Shown here in pieces: positions 1 through 7,894 of a DNA stretch of 64,000 bases. The stretch lies in the NCBI RefSeq assembly GCF_013409045.1, contig NZ_JACCBT010000001.1, positions 3,224,001 to 3,288,000 on the forward strand, given 5' to 3'. The translations under genes were made by a program, and so were the position numbers. The first letter of the stretch is position 1, and every line of letters starts with the position of its first letter. Under the pieces are notes generated by a model. The model ran no database searches. It was given only the letters and a program-made list of their open reading frames with translations, and was not told where the DNA came from. Source of the stretch: Actinomadura citrea. Lineage in GTDB: Bacteria; Actinomycetota; Actinomycetes; Streptosporangiales; Streptosporangiaceae.

Positions 1-728
1 CGGGTGTCCCAGTAGCCGTTCGCGGTCCCGTGGCCCGCGAGCAGGTCCTGGTAGAAGCGCATGGGCTCGCCGCCGGCGAGCACGTCCAGCTCGGACAGCG
101 GGCGGCCGGAGCGGGCGGCGCGCAGGGCGCGGCGCCGCGACGTCAGCGGCGCGGTCAGCATGCCGAGCCGCCGCTGCTGCCGGTGCGTGAGACCGGTCCA
201 GGTGAGCGTGGACTCCAGCGCGAACGACCCGCCCACGTAGGCGGCGTCCCGGAACGTGGACGCGGTGATCTGCAGGGACATCGCCCTCAGCTCGGGCCCG
301 GCCTCGGCGGCGATCGCCCAGGCCGCGTACCCGAGGTAGCTCGGCCCGAACGTGGCGAACGTGCCGTGGAACCAGGGCTGGCGCTTCAGCCACTCGACGG
401 TGACGAGCCCGTCGGCGCGCTCGCTGCCGAGCGGATCGAAGTCGCCGCCGGACCCGGAGGTCCCGCGTGCGCTCTGCACGACGAGCTGGAAACCGAACGG
501 GACGAACAGCAGGCCGTTGGCGAGGGCGGCGGGCCCGCGCCGCCCGTAGGGGGTCCTGACGAGGATGGTGGGGGGCCGCTCGACCCCCACCGGGACGTAC
601 CGGTCGGCGAGGAGTGTGACGCCGTCCGGCATGGTCACCCGCAGGCCCCGCTCGACGGTGTAGGGGACGAGGCCCCGAAGCCGGGGCAGCCTGATCGGCG
701 GGACGGGCAGTCGGTCCCAAGGCGCCAT
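1..728 (-). CDS. CocE/NonD-family alpha/beta hydrolase (X-Pro dipeptidyl-peptidase S15 type), C-terminus outside window
   Basis: About 242 N-terminal residues are present; the gene runs off the left edge. The protein starts at the ATG reading leftward from 728. The strand opens with a beta-rich segment (VTMPDGVTLLADRYVP), which is the usual start of CocE-like acyl-ester or peptide hydrolases, followed by VRTPYGRRG. The oxyanion segment reads QSARGTSGSGG, and the nucleophile elbow GPSYLGYAAW places the catalytic serine at about residue 130. The Asp and His of the triad should lie in the missing part. Family members hydrolyse esters, amides or acyl groups; the substrate cannot be told here. It lies 64 bp from an acyl-CoA dehydrogenase pair transcribed in the same direction, but nothing shows they share a pathway. 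Confidence 0.8.
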   Translation of the reverse strand, partial: MAPWDRLPVPPIRLPRLRGLVPYTVERGLRVTMPDGVTLLADRYVPVGVERPPTILVRTPYGRRGPAALANGLLFVPFGFQLVVQSARGTSGSGGDFDPLGSERADGLVTVEWLKRQPWFHGTFATFGPSYLGYAAWAIAAEAGPELRAMSLQITASTFRDAAYVGGSFALESTLTWTGLTHRQQRRLGMLTAPLTSRRRALRAARSGRPLSELDVLAGGEPMRFYQDLLAGHGTANGYWDT

Positions 729-792
729 GCTGTCTCCGAACGCGGTCCGCTACTCCTAGCGAGGTTACCGACCCGTTCCGCGGGCCGGGCGT

Positions 793-1746
793 TCAGGTAC
801 CGGTGACGAGGGTCCACGGGTCGGGCGCGGCGGCGAGCGCGGCGCCGAGATCGTCGGCCCAGGCGGTCTCGTTTCCGTACTCCTCCCGCCACGACCAGAG
901 CCGCAGGGTGACCCGGCGCAGGGGGTGCTCCTCGGTGACGCCGAGCGCGCCGTGCACCTGGTGGGCGATCGCGGCGACCGCGCCCGCGGCCCGCGACGCG
1001 TTCGCCTTGGCGGCGGCCACCGCGAACGGGTCTGCCGGTGCGCGGACGGCGGCGCGGACCGCGACGTCCGCGACCGTCGCCTCCCCGGCCAGCTCCGCCA
1101 GCATCTGCTGCACGGCCTGGAACCGCCCGATCGGCCGCCCGAACTGCTCCCGCTCGCCCGCGTACCGGACGGACAGGTCCAGCGCCCGGGCCATCGCCCC
1201 CGTCAGCTGGACGGCCCGCGCCAGCGCGCCGCGCCGCCGCAGTTCGGCCGCGTCCACCGCGCACGGCGCCGCCTCCTCCGCCGGGACGCCGGACAGGACG
1301 ACGTCGTCGCGCGGCTCGCCCGCGACGTTCGCGCCCTCGGTGATCTGCGCCCGCGCCGGATCGACGGCGGCGACGACGCCGTCGCCGAGGACGACCAGCG
1401 ACTGTGCCGAACGTGCCCAGGGGACCCGGCGGAACGTCCCGCTCAGGACGAGGCCGCCGCGGCCTCTCACCGCCTCGACCTCGCCGGACATGACGGTGAG
1501 AGCGCCGGGGGCCGCCCGCTGCCCGGCATCGGCGAGCAGCCGCCCGGCCAGCAGGGTCTCGGCCAGGGGCACGCCCGCGGCGTGATACCCGGCCGCGCGC
1601 AGGACGGCGGCGGCGTCGGCGGGGTCACCGCCGCTCCCGCCCGCCTCCTCCGGCACTCCGGCCAGCGTCAGACCGGACTCCTCCAGCGCCCGCCACGGGT
1701 CGCCGCCGGCGAGGATCTCGTTCGCGGTCTCTTCCAGAAGCCCCAT
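793..1746 (-). CDS. Acyl-CoA dehydrogenase family protein, short subunit (317 aa)
   Basis: A flavin-dependent acyl-CoA dehydrogenase-like protein with the C-terminal fold well preserved: YAGEREQFGRPIGRFQAVQQ (helix with the conserved Arg and Gln) and HQVHGALGVTEEHPL. The N-terminal half is short and divergent compared with the usual 380 residues. Its ATG shares one base with the TGA of the longer dehydrogenase upstream, so the two are translationally coupled. Adjacent unequal dehydrogenase genes in actinobacteria often encode alpha2-beta2 heterotetramers, as with the mycobacterial steroid-degrading FadE pairs. I infer the same here. The oxidised acyl-CoA is unknown. Confidence 0.85.
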   Translation of the reverse strand: MGLLEETANEILAGGDPWRALEESGLTLAGVPEEAGGSGGDPADAAAVLRAAGYHAAGVPLAETLLAGRLLADAGQRAAPGALTVMSGEVEAVRGRGGLVLSGTFRRVPWARSAQSLVVLGDGVVAAVDPARAQITEGANVAGEPRDDVVLSGVPAEEAAPCAVDAAELRRRGALARAVQLTGAMARALDLSVRYAGEREQFGRPIGRFQAVQQMLAELAGEATVADVAVRAAVRAPADPFAVAAAKANASRAAGAVAAIAHQVHGALGVTEEHPLRRVTLRLWSWREEYGNETAWADDLGAALAAAPDPWTLVTGT

Positions 1747-2879
1747 CAGCGCACTCCCAGGCCGCGGGCGACGATGCCGCGCAGGATCTCGTTGGTGCCG
1801 CCCCGCAGCGTGAACCCGGGCGCCTGGACGACCGACTCCGCCAGCGCGCGCGCCAGCGGGTCGGGGGAGCCGGGGTCGGGCTCCACGCCCGCGTGCTCGC
1901 GCACCGCCTCGATGACCTCGCGCTCGAACCGCGTCCCGAGGTCCTTGACGAGGGCCGCGGCCAGGTCGGGGGTCTCGCCCCGGGCGAGGGCGCCCGCGAC
2001 GCCCAGCGACGCCTGCCGCAGCGCCCACAGGCGCGCGGTCAGCCCGCCGAGCGCCCGCCGCGCCGCGGGACCTGCGGCGCGGCCGTGCAGGAGCCGGATG
2101 AGCATGAACGTGCTGAGCAGCCGTTCGGGGCCGCTGCGCTCGTGGGCCAGCTCGGCTGTGACCTGCCGCCACCCGTCCCCGGCGCGGCCGAGGACGAGCG
2201 CGTCCGGCACGAAGACGCCGTCGAGCACGACCTCGTTGAAGTGGTGCTCGCCGGACAGCCCCCGGATCGGCCTGATCGTCACGCGGTCGTCCGGCAGGGG
2301 CACGATGAACTGGCCGAGGCCCGCGTGCCGGTCCTGCGAGCGGGGGGCGCTCCGGGCCAGGACGAGGATCGCGTGCGCGAGGTGGGCGCCGCTCGTCCAC
2401 ACCTTGGCGCCGCGCAGCCGCCACCCGCCGCCGTCGCGCTCGGCGCGGGTCCGGACCGATGCCAGGTCGGAGCCGGAGTCGGGCTCGCTCATCCCGATCG
2501 CGAAGAAGCACTCGCCGCGCGCGATCGCCGGCAGGAACCGCTTCTTCTGCTCCTCGGTGCCGTGGGCCAGGATGGACGGGCCGGTCTGCCGGTCGGCGAT
2601 CCAGTGCGCGCCCACCGGGGCGCCGGCGGCCAGCAGTTCCTCGATCACCACGAACCGCTCCAGCGGTGAGCGCCCGTGCCCGCCGTAGCGCTCGGGGAGC
2701 GTCATGCCCAGCCAGCCGCGCTCGCCCAGCAGGCGGCTGAAGGCGGGGTCGGCGCCGGTGAGCCAGCTGTCGCAGCGGGCCGTGAAGGGCGTCTCGGCCA
2801 GGAACTCCCGCACCCGGGCCCGCAGCGCGGCGGCCTCGGGCGGGAGCGTGCCGGGGGTCAGGCCGGGCAGTGCCGCCAC
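1746..2879 (-). CDS. Acyl-CoA dehydrogenase family protein, long subunit (377 aa)
   Basis: Full-length acyl-CoA dehydrogenase. Visible landmarks are WLGMTLPERYGGHGRS near residue 55, the flavin-contact segment FAIGMSEPDSGSDLASVRT near 125-143, the substrate-side strand LRGAKVWTSGAHLAH, and the C-terminal GGTNEILRGIVARGLG that normally carries the adenine/FAD contact. It oxidises an acyl-CoA to the trans-2-enoyl-CoA and passes electrons to ETF in the cytoplasm. It is first in a two-gene operon with the short dehydrogenase; stop and start overlap at 1746. The chain length or ring system of the substrate cannot be read from the sequence. Confidence 0.9.
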   Translation of the reverse strand: MAALPGLTPGTLPPEAAALRARVREFLAETPFTARCDSWLTGADPAFSRLLGERGWLGMTLPERYGGHGRSPLERFVVIEELLAAGAPVGAHWIADRQTGPSILAHGTEEQKKRFLPAIARGECFFAIGMSEPDSGSDLASVRTRAERDGGGWRLRGAKVWTSGAHLAHAILVLARSAPRSQDRHAGLGQFIVPLPDDRVTIRPIRGLSGEHHFNEVVLDGVFVPDALVLGRAGDGWRQVTAELAHERSGPERLLSTFMLIRLLHGRAAGPAARRALGGLTARLWALRQASLGVAGALARGETPDLAAALVKDLGTRFEREVIEAVREHAGVEPDPGSPDPLARALAESVVQAPGFTLRGGTNEILRGIVARGLGVR

Positions 2880-3021
2880 ATGCGCCTCCTCTGTCCAGGG
2901 GGACGTTACAGACGTGCCCCAACCCGTCGGTCAGCGGCCCCTTACACAAGGCCGCCTGGCGGGGTGGACGGTTCTCTGGGATCGTGTCGTCCTGCACAGG
3001 CGTTCCGCAGGGGGAGAAGAT

Positions 3022-3642
3022 ATGTGGCCCGGGTCCAACCCGCCGATGGGACCGCCGCCTGTAGGACAGGGCCAGCCGGAACCGGGCTGGACGCCGCGGC
3101 GGCAGCGCATCAGTCCGAGCGCCGGATGGTACGCACTGCCGATCGTCCTGGTCCTGGTCGCCGTCATCGGTTTCTTCACGGTGCTGGCGCTCCTCTGGGA
3201 CGACTCGGAGGCCGCTGAAGGCCCGGCGGCCGTGGGCGACCCGGCGACCGGGGTCAGCCTTCGGCTCTCGGAGGGCTACGGCTACTTCGTCTACGTCCGG
3301 GAGGGCGGCCCGTCCCCGTACGCGTGCCGGGTCGAGGCGGGGGAGCGGTCCGGGCCCGTCCAGCTCACGCGGAAGAACTCCTGGAGCGCCTCCGACCACA
3401 CGTCCTACCGCTACACCGCCACGTTCACGGCGCCGGTGTCGGGCGACGCCCGGCTGACGTGCCGGGGCGCCGACGGGCCGATCCTCGTGACGCCGGACGA
3501 CACCGCCCACGGCTACCTCGGCCTCGCCCTGCTGACCGCGCTCGGCCTCGGCGGTCTCGCCGCCGTCGCCTTCGTCGTGACCATCCTCAGGCGCGGCGGG
3601 GCCAAGCGCCGGGCCGCGACGACCGCGGGCCCCTACTTCTGA
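3022..3642 (+). CDS. Two-pass membrane protein of unknown function
   Basis: Predicted 206 residues from the ATG at 3022, chosen because GGGGGAGAAG lies just upstream. Residues 1-35 are Pro/Gly-rich and cytoplasmic-looking (GSNPPMGPPPVGQ). A first membrane span is at about 36-60 (WYALPIVLVLVAVIGFF). About 95 residues outside follow with two cysteines (YACRV and LTCRG) that could form a disulfide in an Ig-like beta domain. A second span is at about 163-187, and the tail is short and basic. I do not recognise the family. It stands alone, divergent from the dehydrogenase operon and convergent with the next gene. Confidence 0.7.
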   Translation: MWPGSNPPMGPPPVGQGQPEPGWTPRRQRISPSAGWYALPIVLVLVAVIGFFTVLALLWDDSEAAEGPAAVGDPATGVSLRLSEGYGYFVYVREGGPSPYACRVEAGERSGPVQLTRKNSWSASDHTSYRYTATFTAPVSGDARLTCRGADGPILVTPDDTAHGYLGLALLTALGLGGLAAVAFVVTILRRGGAKRRAATTAGPYF

Positions 3643-3684
3643 CCACCTGACCCTGGCCGGGCCAGTGGGAAGCGGGGCTCCGGC

Positions 3685-4860
3685 TCATGCCGTCAGTTCG
3701 CGCTCCAGCGGGGTGCGGAACCGGGGGATCGCGCGGACGTCGCCGAACCACTCCGCCATGCGCGCCGCCTCCCGCTCGACGGCGGACTCGGCGTCGGCGC
3801 CGACGTCCTCCAGGAGGCGGACGGCGATCTCGCCGTCTCTGCGCTGCGCCCATCCGCCGACGATGCGGCCGTCCCACCAGACCGACGGCCCGATGTTGCC
3901 GTTGCGGTCGAACAGCCGCGGGCGGTGGGCGCCGAGGAACCAGCCGCGCTCCTGCCAGCCCATCGGGGTCGGGTCGAGCGCGGGCAGCAGCGCCGCCCAC
4001 GGCTCCGGAGCGGGCGCGGGTTCCAGGTCGTCGGACAGGACGATGCCGGTGGCGCCGTCGAGGTCGACCTCGGTGACGTCCAGCAGGGCGAGGGCCTTCT
4101 TGACGTCGCCGGCGGTCCAGCCCGTCCACCACTTCAGGTCCGCGGCCGGCGCGGGCCCGAACGCGCGCAGCCAGCGGCGGACGAGGTCGGCGCGGGCCTC
4201 GGCGGCCGGGAGGTCCTCGATGCCGCCGGGCAGCCACGTCTCGACGGGCGACCACATGTACTGGCTGCTCGTCCACGACCCGTTCGGCCGCCCCCGCACG
4301 ATGCGGCCCTCGCAGCCGAGCGTGACCAGGACCCAGGTGGTGATGTTCGTGGGCCGCGAGTAGGACTTGCCGGGTGCCGGATCGACCTGCGTCCGCAGCA
4401 GGGGCACGTCCGCGCTGAGCTGGGCCCCCGTCGCCTCACCGCGCGCCAGCAGCGCCGCGTGGGCGGCCTCCTCGGCCCTGGTGAACAGGGCCGGAGCGTC
4501 GGCGATGTCGCTGCCGCGCCCGATCATCCGCGCGTAGGTGGCGCGCTGCCTGGCCGCCAGCCCGTTCGCCGTGGACGCCTGCAGCACCGGGACCAGATCG
4601 GTCGGCGCGACGAACATCGTCCGGCGCATCGCGAGCATCCGCAGCAGCGTGCGGTCGCCGTACAGGGCCTTCTCCACCGCCGCCGGGACGGCGTGGACGC
4701 TGCGCGCCGCGACCGACAGGAAGACGGTGGCCGGATCCGTGGCGTGCAGCACCAGCACGGACCGGGCGATGTCGAGGACGTCGTCGGTCCTGGCCGGGGC
4801 GGAGAGCCGGTGGCGGAGCGCGAGACGGGCCCGGCGCTCCGCCCTGTTCATCGAACGCAT
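3685..4860 (-). CDS. Winged-helix DNA-binding domain-containing protein (AlkZ/YcaQ-like fold)
   Basis: 391 residues resembling the actinobacterial winged-helix family related to the AlkZ/YcaQ DNA glycosylases. The N-terminal pattern RARLALRHRLSAPARTDD followed by LVLHATDPATVFLSVAAR is typical, as are RRTMFVAPTDLVPVLQA and the C-terminal GRIVGGWAQRRDGEIAVRLL. A role in processing damaged or cross-linked DNA is an inference from the family; most members are uncharacterised. The start at 4860 is supported by a TAGTAT -10-like box nine bases upstream, which would make the mRNA leaderless. An in-frame ATG at 4851 is an alternative. Confidence 0.75.
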   Translation of the reverse strand: MRSMNRAERRARLALRHRLSAPARTDDVLDIARSVLVLHATDPATVFLSVAARSVHAVPAAVEKALYGDRTLLRMLAMRRTMFVAPTDLVPVLQASTANGLAARQRATYARMIGRGSDIADAPALFTRAEEAAHAALLARGEATGAQLSADVPLLRTQVDPAPGKSYSRPTNITTWVLVTLGCEGRIVRGRPNGSWTSSQYMWSPVETWLPGGIEDLPAAEARADLVRRWLRAFGPAPAADLKWWTGWTAGDVKKALALLDVTEVDLDGATGIVLSDDLEPAPAPEPWAALLPALDPTPMGWQERGWFLGAHRPRLFDRNGNIGPSVWWDGRIVGGWAQRRDGEIAVRLLEDVGADAESAVEREAARMAEWFGDVRAIPRFRTPLERELTA

Positions 4861-4879
4861 GAGCGAATACTAGACCGGG

Positions 4880-5221
4880 TCAGCCGCTGTTGGAGATCTT
4901 CACCACCACCTGGTCCTTGGTGACGGACTGCACCGAGACGTCGAAGCCCTCGGCCTGCTGCCCGTCCCCGACCGGCACCGTCACCGTCTGCCCGCCGATC
5001 TTGAGGGTGACCATCTCGCCCTGCACCTTCACCAGCTCGGCCTTCACGCCGAGGATGGACGCGCTCGCGTCGACGCCGCGGTCGAAGGTCACCGTGCACG
5101 AGTTGACGCTGCAGGAGGTCTTGCTGTTCTCGCCGCCGCACGCGGCCGCGGCGCCGAGGGGCAGCAGGACGAACGGGAGGACGGCCAGCTTCCGCCGAAG
5201 GGGAAAGGAGGTCGAGGTCAT
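4880..5221 (-). CDS. Small secreted lipoprotein of unknown function (113 aa)
   Basis: The N-terminus has a basic stretch (RRKL), a hydrophobic core (AVLPFVLLPLGAAA) and a lipobox-like AAAC, so Cys at about residue 28 is probably lipidated by Lgt. The mature part has a CSVNSC motif and beta-rich repeats ending in KDQVVVKISNSG. The ATG at 5221 was chosen over longer in-frame extensions because only it gives a clean signal peptide. It lies 19 bp downstream of the winged-helix gene's start region, on the same strand. The family is not recognised. Confidence 0.7.
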   Translation of the reverse strand: MTSTSFPLRRKLAVLPFVLLPLGAAAACGGENSKTSCSVNSCTVTFDRGVDASASILGVKAELVKVQGEMVTLKIGGQTVTVPVGDGQQAEGFDVSVQSVTKDQVVVKISNSG

Positions 5222-5302
5222 GTCGGCGAGTCTAGGCGGGCGCGGCGGCCTCCCGCGCCCTCCGCGAGGCGGATCCGCAGGACGCGAATCCGGCACTGCG
5301 CG

Positions 5303-6025
5303 GTGATGGCGCTGGATCTCGGGATGACCTCGTGTTTCGCTGGACGGGTGAACTTCACCGAAGGGGCGGACGCAGCTGGCGGGGTGAGCTGGGACGATGC
5401 CGTGGACGCGCCGATGCTCGGCCCGGTGGTGTGCGCCGCGCTCGGCATGGAGGCGCGCGCGATCCGGCGCGGCCTCACCCGGACGCCGGTCGTGGTCGTC
5501 GGCTACCGGGCGCGGCGCGCCGACCGGCTCCCGGCCGCCTGCGCCGCCCTCGTCGTCGCCGGGTTCGGCGGCGCGCTCGACGAGCGGCTGCGGCCCGGCG
5601 ACGTCCTCGTCGCCGACGAGATCCGCGCCGCCGGCCCGGGCGGGAAGGCGGTGCCGTGCGCCGCGCCGCGCCTGCTCGCCGAGGAGATGATCCAAGACGG
5701 TCTGAGCGTGCAGGTCGGCCCCCTGGTCACCACCGACCGCGTCGTCCGGGGCGCGGAGCGCGCCCTGCTGGCGGCGCAGGGCGCTCGGCTGGCGGACATG
5801 GAGTCGGCGCTCGTCGCCGAGCGCGCCGGACCGCTTCCGGTCGCGGCCGTCCGCGTCGTCGTCGACGGCCCGCGGCACCCGCTGTGGCACCCGGGCATCG
5901 TCCGCCGCGGGCTGGCGGGACGGCGCGTGCTGGCCCGCGTCGGCCCCGCCCTGGAACGCTGGAGCGTCCTGCTCGTGCGGGGCGAGGAGGGCACGAGCGA
6001 GGGGAGCCCGGCCGGCCGGGCCTGA
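5303..6025 (+). CDS. Phosphorylase/nucleosidase-superfamily protein
   Basis: Resembles the nucleoside phosphorylase (PNP/UDP) superfamily, in particular the hopanoid-associated HpnG-like branch: VVCAALGMEARAIRRGL, then LVVAGFGGALDERLRPGDVLVADEI, and LADMESALVAERA, where the Glu of the MES motif would bind the ribose. The reaction would be cleavage of a nucleoside-type glycosidic bond; the substrate is not evident. No hopanoid genes are in the window, so the link is family-level only. The start is uncertain: an ATG at 5414 would give a more typical 203-residue protein beginning MLGPVVCAALG. It is convergent with the lipoprotein gene at 6033. Confidence 0.7.
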   Translation: MMALDLGMTSCFAGRVNFTEGADAAGGVSWDDAVDAPMLGPVVCAALGMEARAIRRGLTRTPVVVVGYRARRADRLPAACAALVVAGFGGALDERLRPGDVLVADEIRAAGPGGKAVPCAAPRLLAEEMIQDGLSVQVGPLVTTDRVVRGAERALLAAQGARLADMESALVAERAGPLPVAAVRVVVDGPRHPLWHPGIVRRGLAGRRVLARVGPALERWSVLLVRGEEGTSEGSPAGRA

Positions 6026-6032
6026 CCGCCGC

Positions 6033-6464
6033 TCAGCCGTGCCCCGAACCGTGCCCCGAACCGTGGCCGTCCCCCTGGACGATCTTGCCGCCGAGATCCC
6101 CGCGCAGCGACTCCAGGGTCTGCTGCTGGCTGACCGCCACCCAGCGCGCCCCGACCAGATACGTCCCGCCCCAGGGCTTGGCCTCCTCCAGCCAGGCGTT
6201 CATGCCGTTGTCGGAGGTGAAGCTCAGCAGGACGTAGCGTCCCCGCGCGGTCTTGCAGTTCCCCTGCTCCAGATCCTTGACCTTGCGCTTCCCGGTCAGG
6301 GAGCAGTCCGTCTGCTGCGCCAGCTCGGCCAGGCTCGCCGGCTTGGCGGCCTTGCCGTCGGACGCGTCCGACGCGGCGGAACAGCCGGCCGCCAGCGGCA
6401 TCGCCAGCGCGGCGGCGCACAGCGGCACCGTCTTCAACAAGCCGAGATGGTGTCGGGAACCCAT
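6033..6464 (-). CDS. Lipoprotein with GHGSGHG tail (143 aa)
   Basis: The signal peptide has a hydrophobic core (VPLCAAALAMPLAAGC) with lipobox LAAGC, so lipidation at about Cys28 is expected. AGAGGAAG lies just upstream of the ATG. The mature domain has two cysteines (TDCSL and GNCKT) and a beta pattern (RYVLLSFTSDNGMNAWL). The protein ends in a His/Gly/Ser repeat, GHGSGHGSGHG, that could bind metal ions, although only a few histidines are present. I do not recognise the family. Confidence 0.7.
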   Translation of the reverse strand: MGSRHHLGLLKTVPLCAAALAMPLAAGCSAASDASDGKAAKPASLAELAQQTDCSLTGKRKVKDLEQGNCKTARGRYVLLSFTSDNGMNAWLEEAKPWGGTYLVGARWVAVSQQQTLESLRGDLGGKIVQGDGHGSGHGSGHG

Positions 6465-6556
6465 CGCTCTTCCTCTCCGGGGTGAGACGCGCGATTCGAG
6501 GAAGGAATACGCGCCCCGCCCCGCAGGGGTTCATCCAGGCTCAGGTCACCGGAGGC

Positions 6557-7813
6557 TCAGGGCATCAGGCGGGCGCCCGCGGCGGCGCGGACGCCGGGTT
6601 CCTCGGCGTCGTCGTGGTGGAGCCGCTGCAGCCGCAGCGACGTCTCGCCGGTCAGCGGCGCGGTCCGGGCGGCCTCGGCCCGCACGCCCTCCTCGCAGTC
6701 CCACAGCCCTTCGACGGTGAAGGACTCGGCGGTGTGCGGGGCGGTTCTCGTCAACGCGGTCAGGATGCGGGGTCTCAGATAGGCATAGGTGGATTCGGTC
6801 CAAGCGGTCTTCAACAGCGGGACGGCCTCGCCAGCGCGCAGCCGTCCCAGCCCTTCGATCGGGCTCGCGGCGTCGGCCCAGTCGCGCCGGGCGACGGCGG
6901 CGTTCAGCTCGTCCATCAGCAGGGGGATGTCCTGGCGGGTGCCGTAGCGGGCGAGGATGCGCAGCCCCATGTCCGCGCAGCCGCCGCGCTGCGCCGCCCA
7001 CATCCGCGCCCGCGGCAGCGTCTCCGGCCCGTACTCCCGCAACGCCCGGCACACCGCGCCGCCGAACCTGCTCGGCCGCTGGGGCAGCAGCTCCTCCGCG
7101 AGGTCCAGCAGGGCGAGCGTCCGGCGGCGGCCCAGCTCGAATATCGCCGCTATGGAGCCCTCGCCGCGCCGCCGCGCCAGATCGAGCAACTCGGCCTCGC
7201 TCTGCGCGTCCTTCCCGGGAGTGGGAACCATCGCGCGGCGCGCCGCCCGGCCCGCCTCCCGCTGCCTCGCCAGCGCCTCGGCCACCCGCGGCTGCCGCGC
7301 CGCCCACGCCTCGATCACCGGGTTGTACCGGCCCGGGACCAGCAGCGCGAGGTCCGCGTCGTCGCACCGCGCGGCGACCAGGGTGTCCAGTCCGACCGCG
7401 AGCGAGGGGTCCTCAAGATCGATGAGCTCGGCGACCGCGTCGAACCACTGCGCGCCCTCCTCGGCGTACCGGCGCAGCGGCCCGGCGGCCTCCCGCCGGC
7501 TCAGCCGCACCAGCTCGGCCAGCACGCCCAGCGCCAGGTCCACCCGCCACTCGTCGGGGTCGGTGTGGTCGGACGGGTCGAACAGATGCTCCGCCACCGG
7601 CCCGACCGACAGCTCCAGATCCACCATCAACCGGGCGTAGTACAGCCGCCGCGACTCGCACTGCCGATCCCAGCGCGGATCCCTCCGGACGCAGGCGTAC
7701 ACGTACTCGCCCGCGCCGGGCTTGTCCGCCGCGCGGCGCGCGGCCCTCCCGAGTCCACGCTGCAGTTGACCGTGCAGCGTGCTCGCCGATTCCAACACGA
7801 CCTCGTTGCTCAC
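6557..7813 (-). CDS. HEAT-like alpha-helical repeat protein of unknown function
   Basis: About 418 residues from the GTG at 7813; a TTG at 7849 would extend it by 12. The protein is alpha-helical and Arg/Ala/Glu-rich without a signal peptide. Its C-terminal third reads like paired-helix repeats (IEGLGRLRAGEAVPLLKTAW, then YLRPRILTALTRTAPHTAES, then CEEGVRAEAARTAPL), similar to HEAT repeats that act as protein-binding scaffolds. No catalytic motif is visible. It is a single gene between a lipoprotein and an ABC exporter, all on the minus strand with gaps that do not suggest one operon. Confidence 0.6.
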   Translation of the reverse strand: MSNEVVLESASTLHGQLQRGLGRAARRAADKPGAGEYVYACVRRDPRWDRQCESRRLYYARLMVDLELSVGPVAEHLFDPSDHTDPDEWRVDLALGVLAELVRLSRREAAGPLRRYAEEGAQWFDAVAELIDLEDPSLAVGLDTLVAARCDDADLALLVPGRYNPVIEAWAARQPRVAEALARQREAGRAARRAMVPTPGKDAQSEAELLDLARRRGEGSIAAIFELGRRRTLALLDLAEELLPQRPSRFGGAVCRALREYGPETLPRARMWAAQRGGCADMGLRILARYGTRQDIPLLMDELNAAVARRDWADAASPIEGLGRLRAGEAVPLLKTAWTESTYAYLRPRILTALTRTAPHTAESFTVEGLWDCEEGVRAEAARTAPLTGETSLRLQRLHHDDAEEPGVRAAAGARLMP

Positions 7814-7894
7814 CCCAGCAGAATGCGCACTGGACCAGATATCGGGCAAGTGCTTTAGCTTGCGTTTACCCAGGAAGTAGCCCTGTGGAACCCG

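Noticed and set aside
2931..3218. Short frames in the gap between the dehydrogenase and the two-span protein
   Set aside because: They overlap the start of the supported membrane-protein gene in other frames and have no family similarity or start signals.
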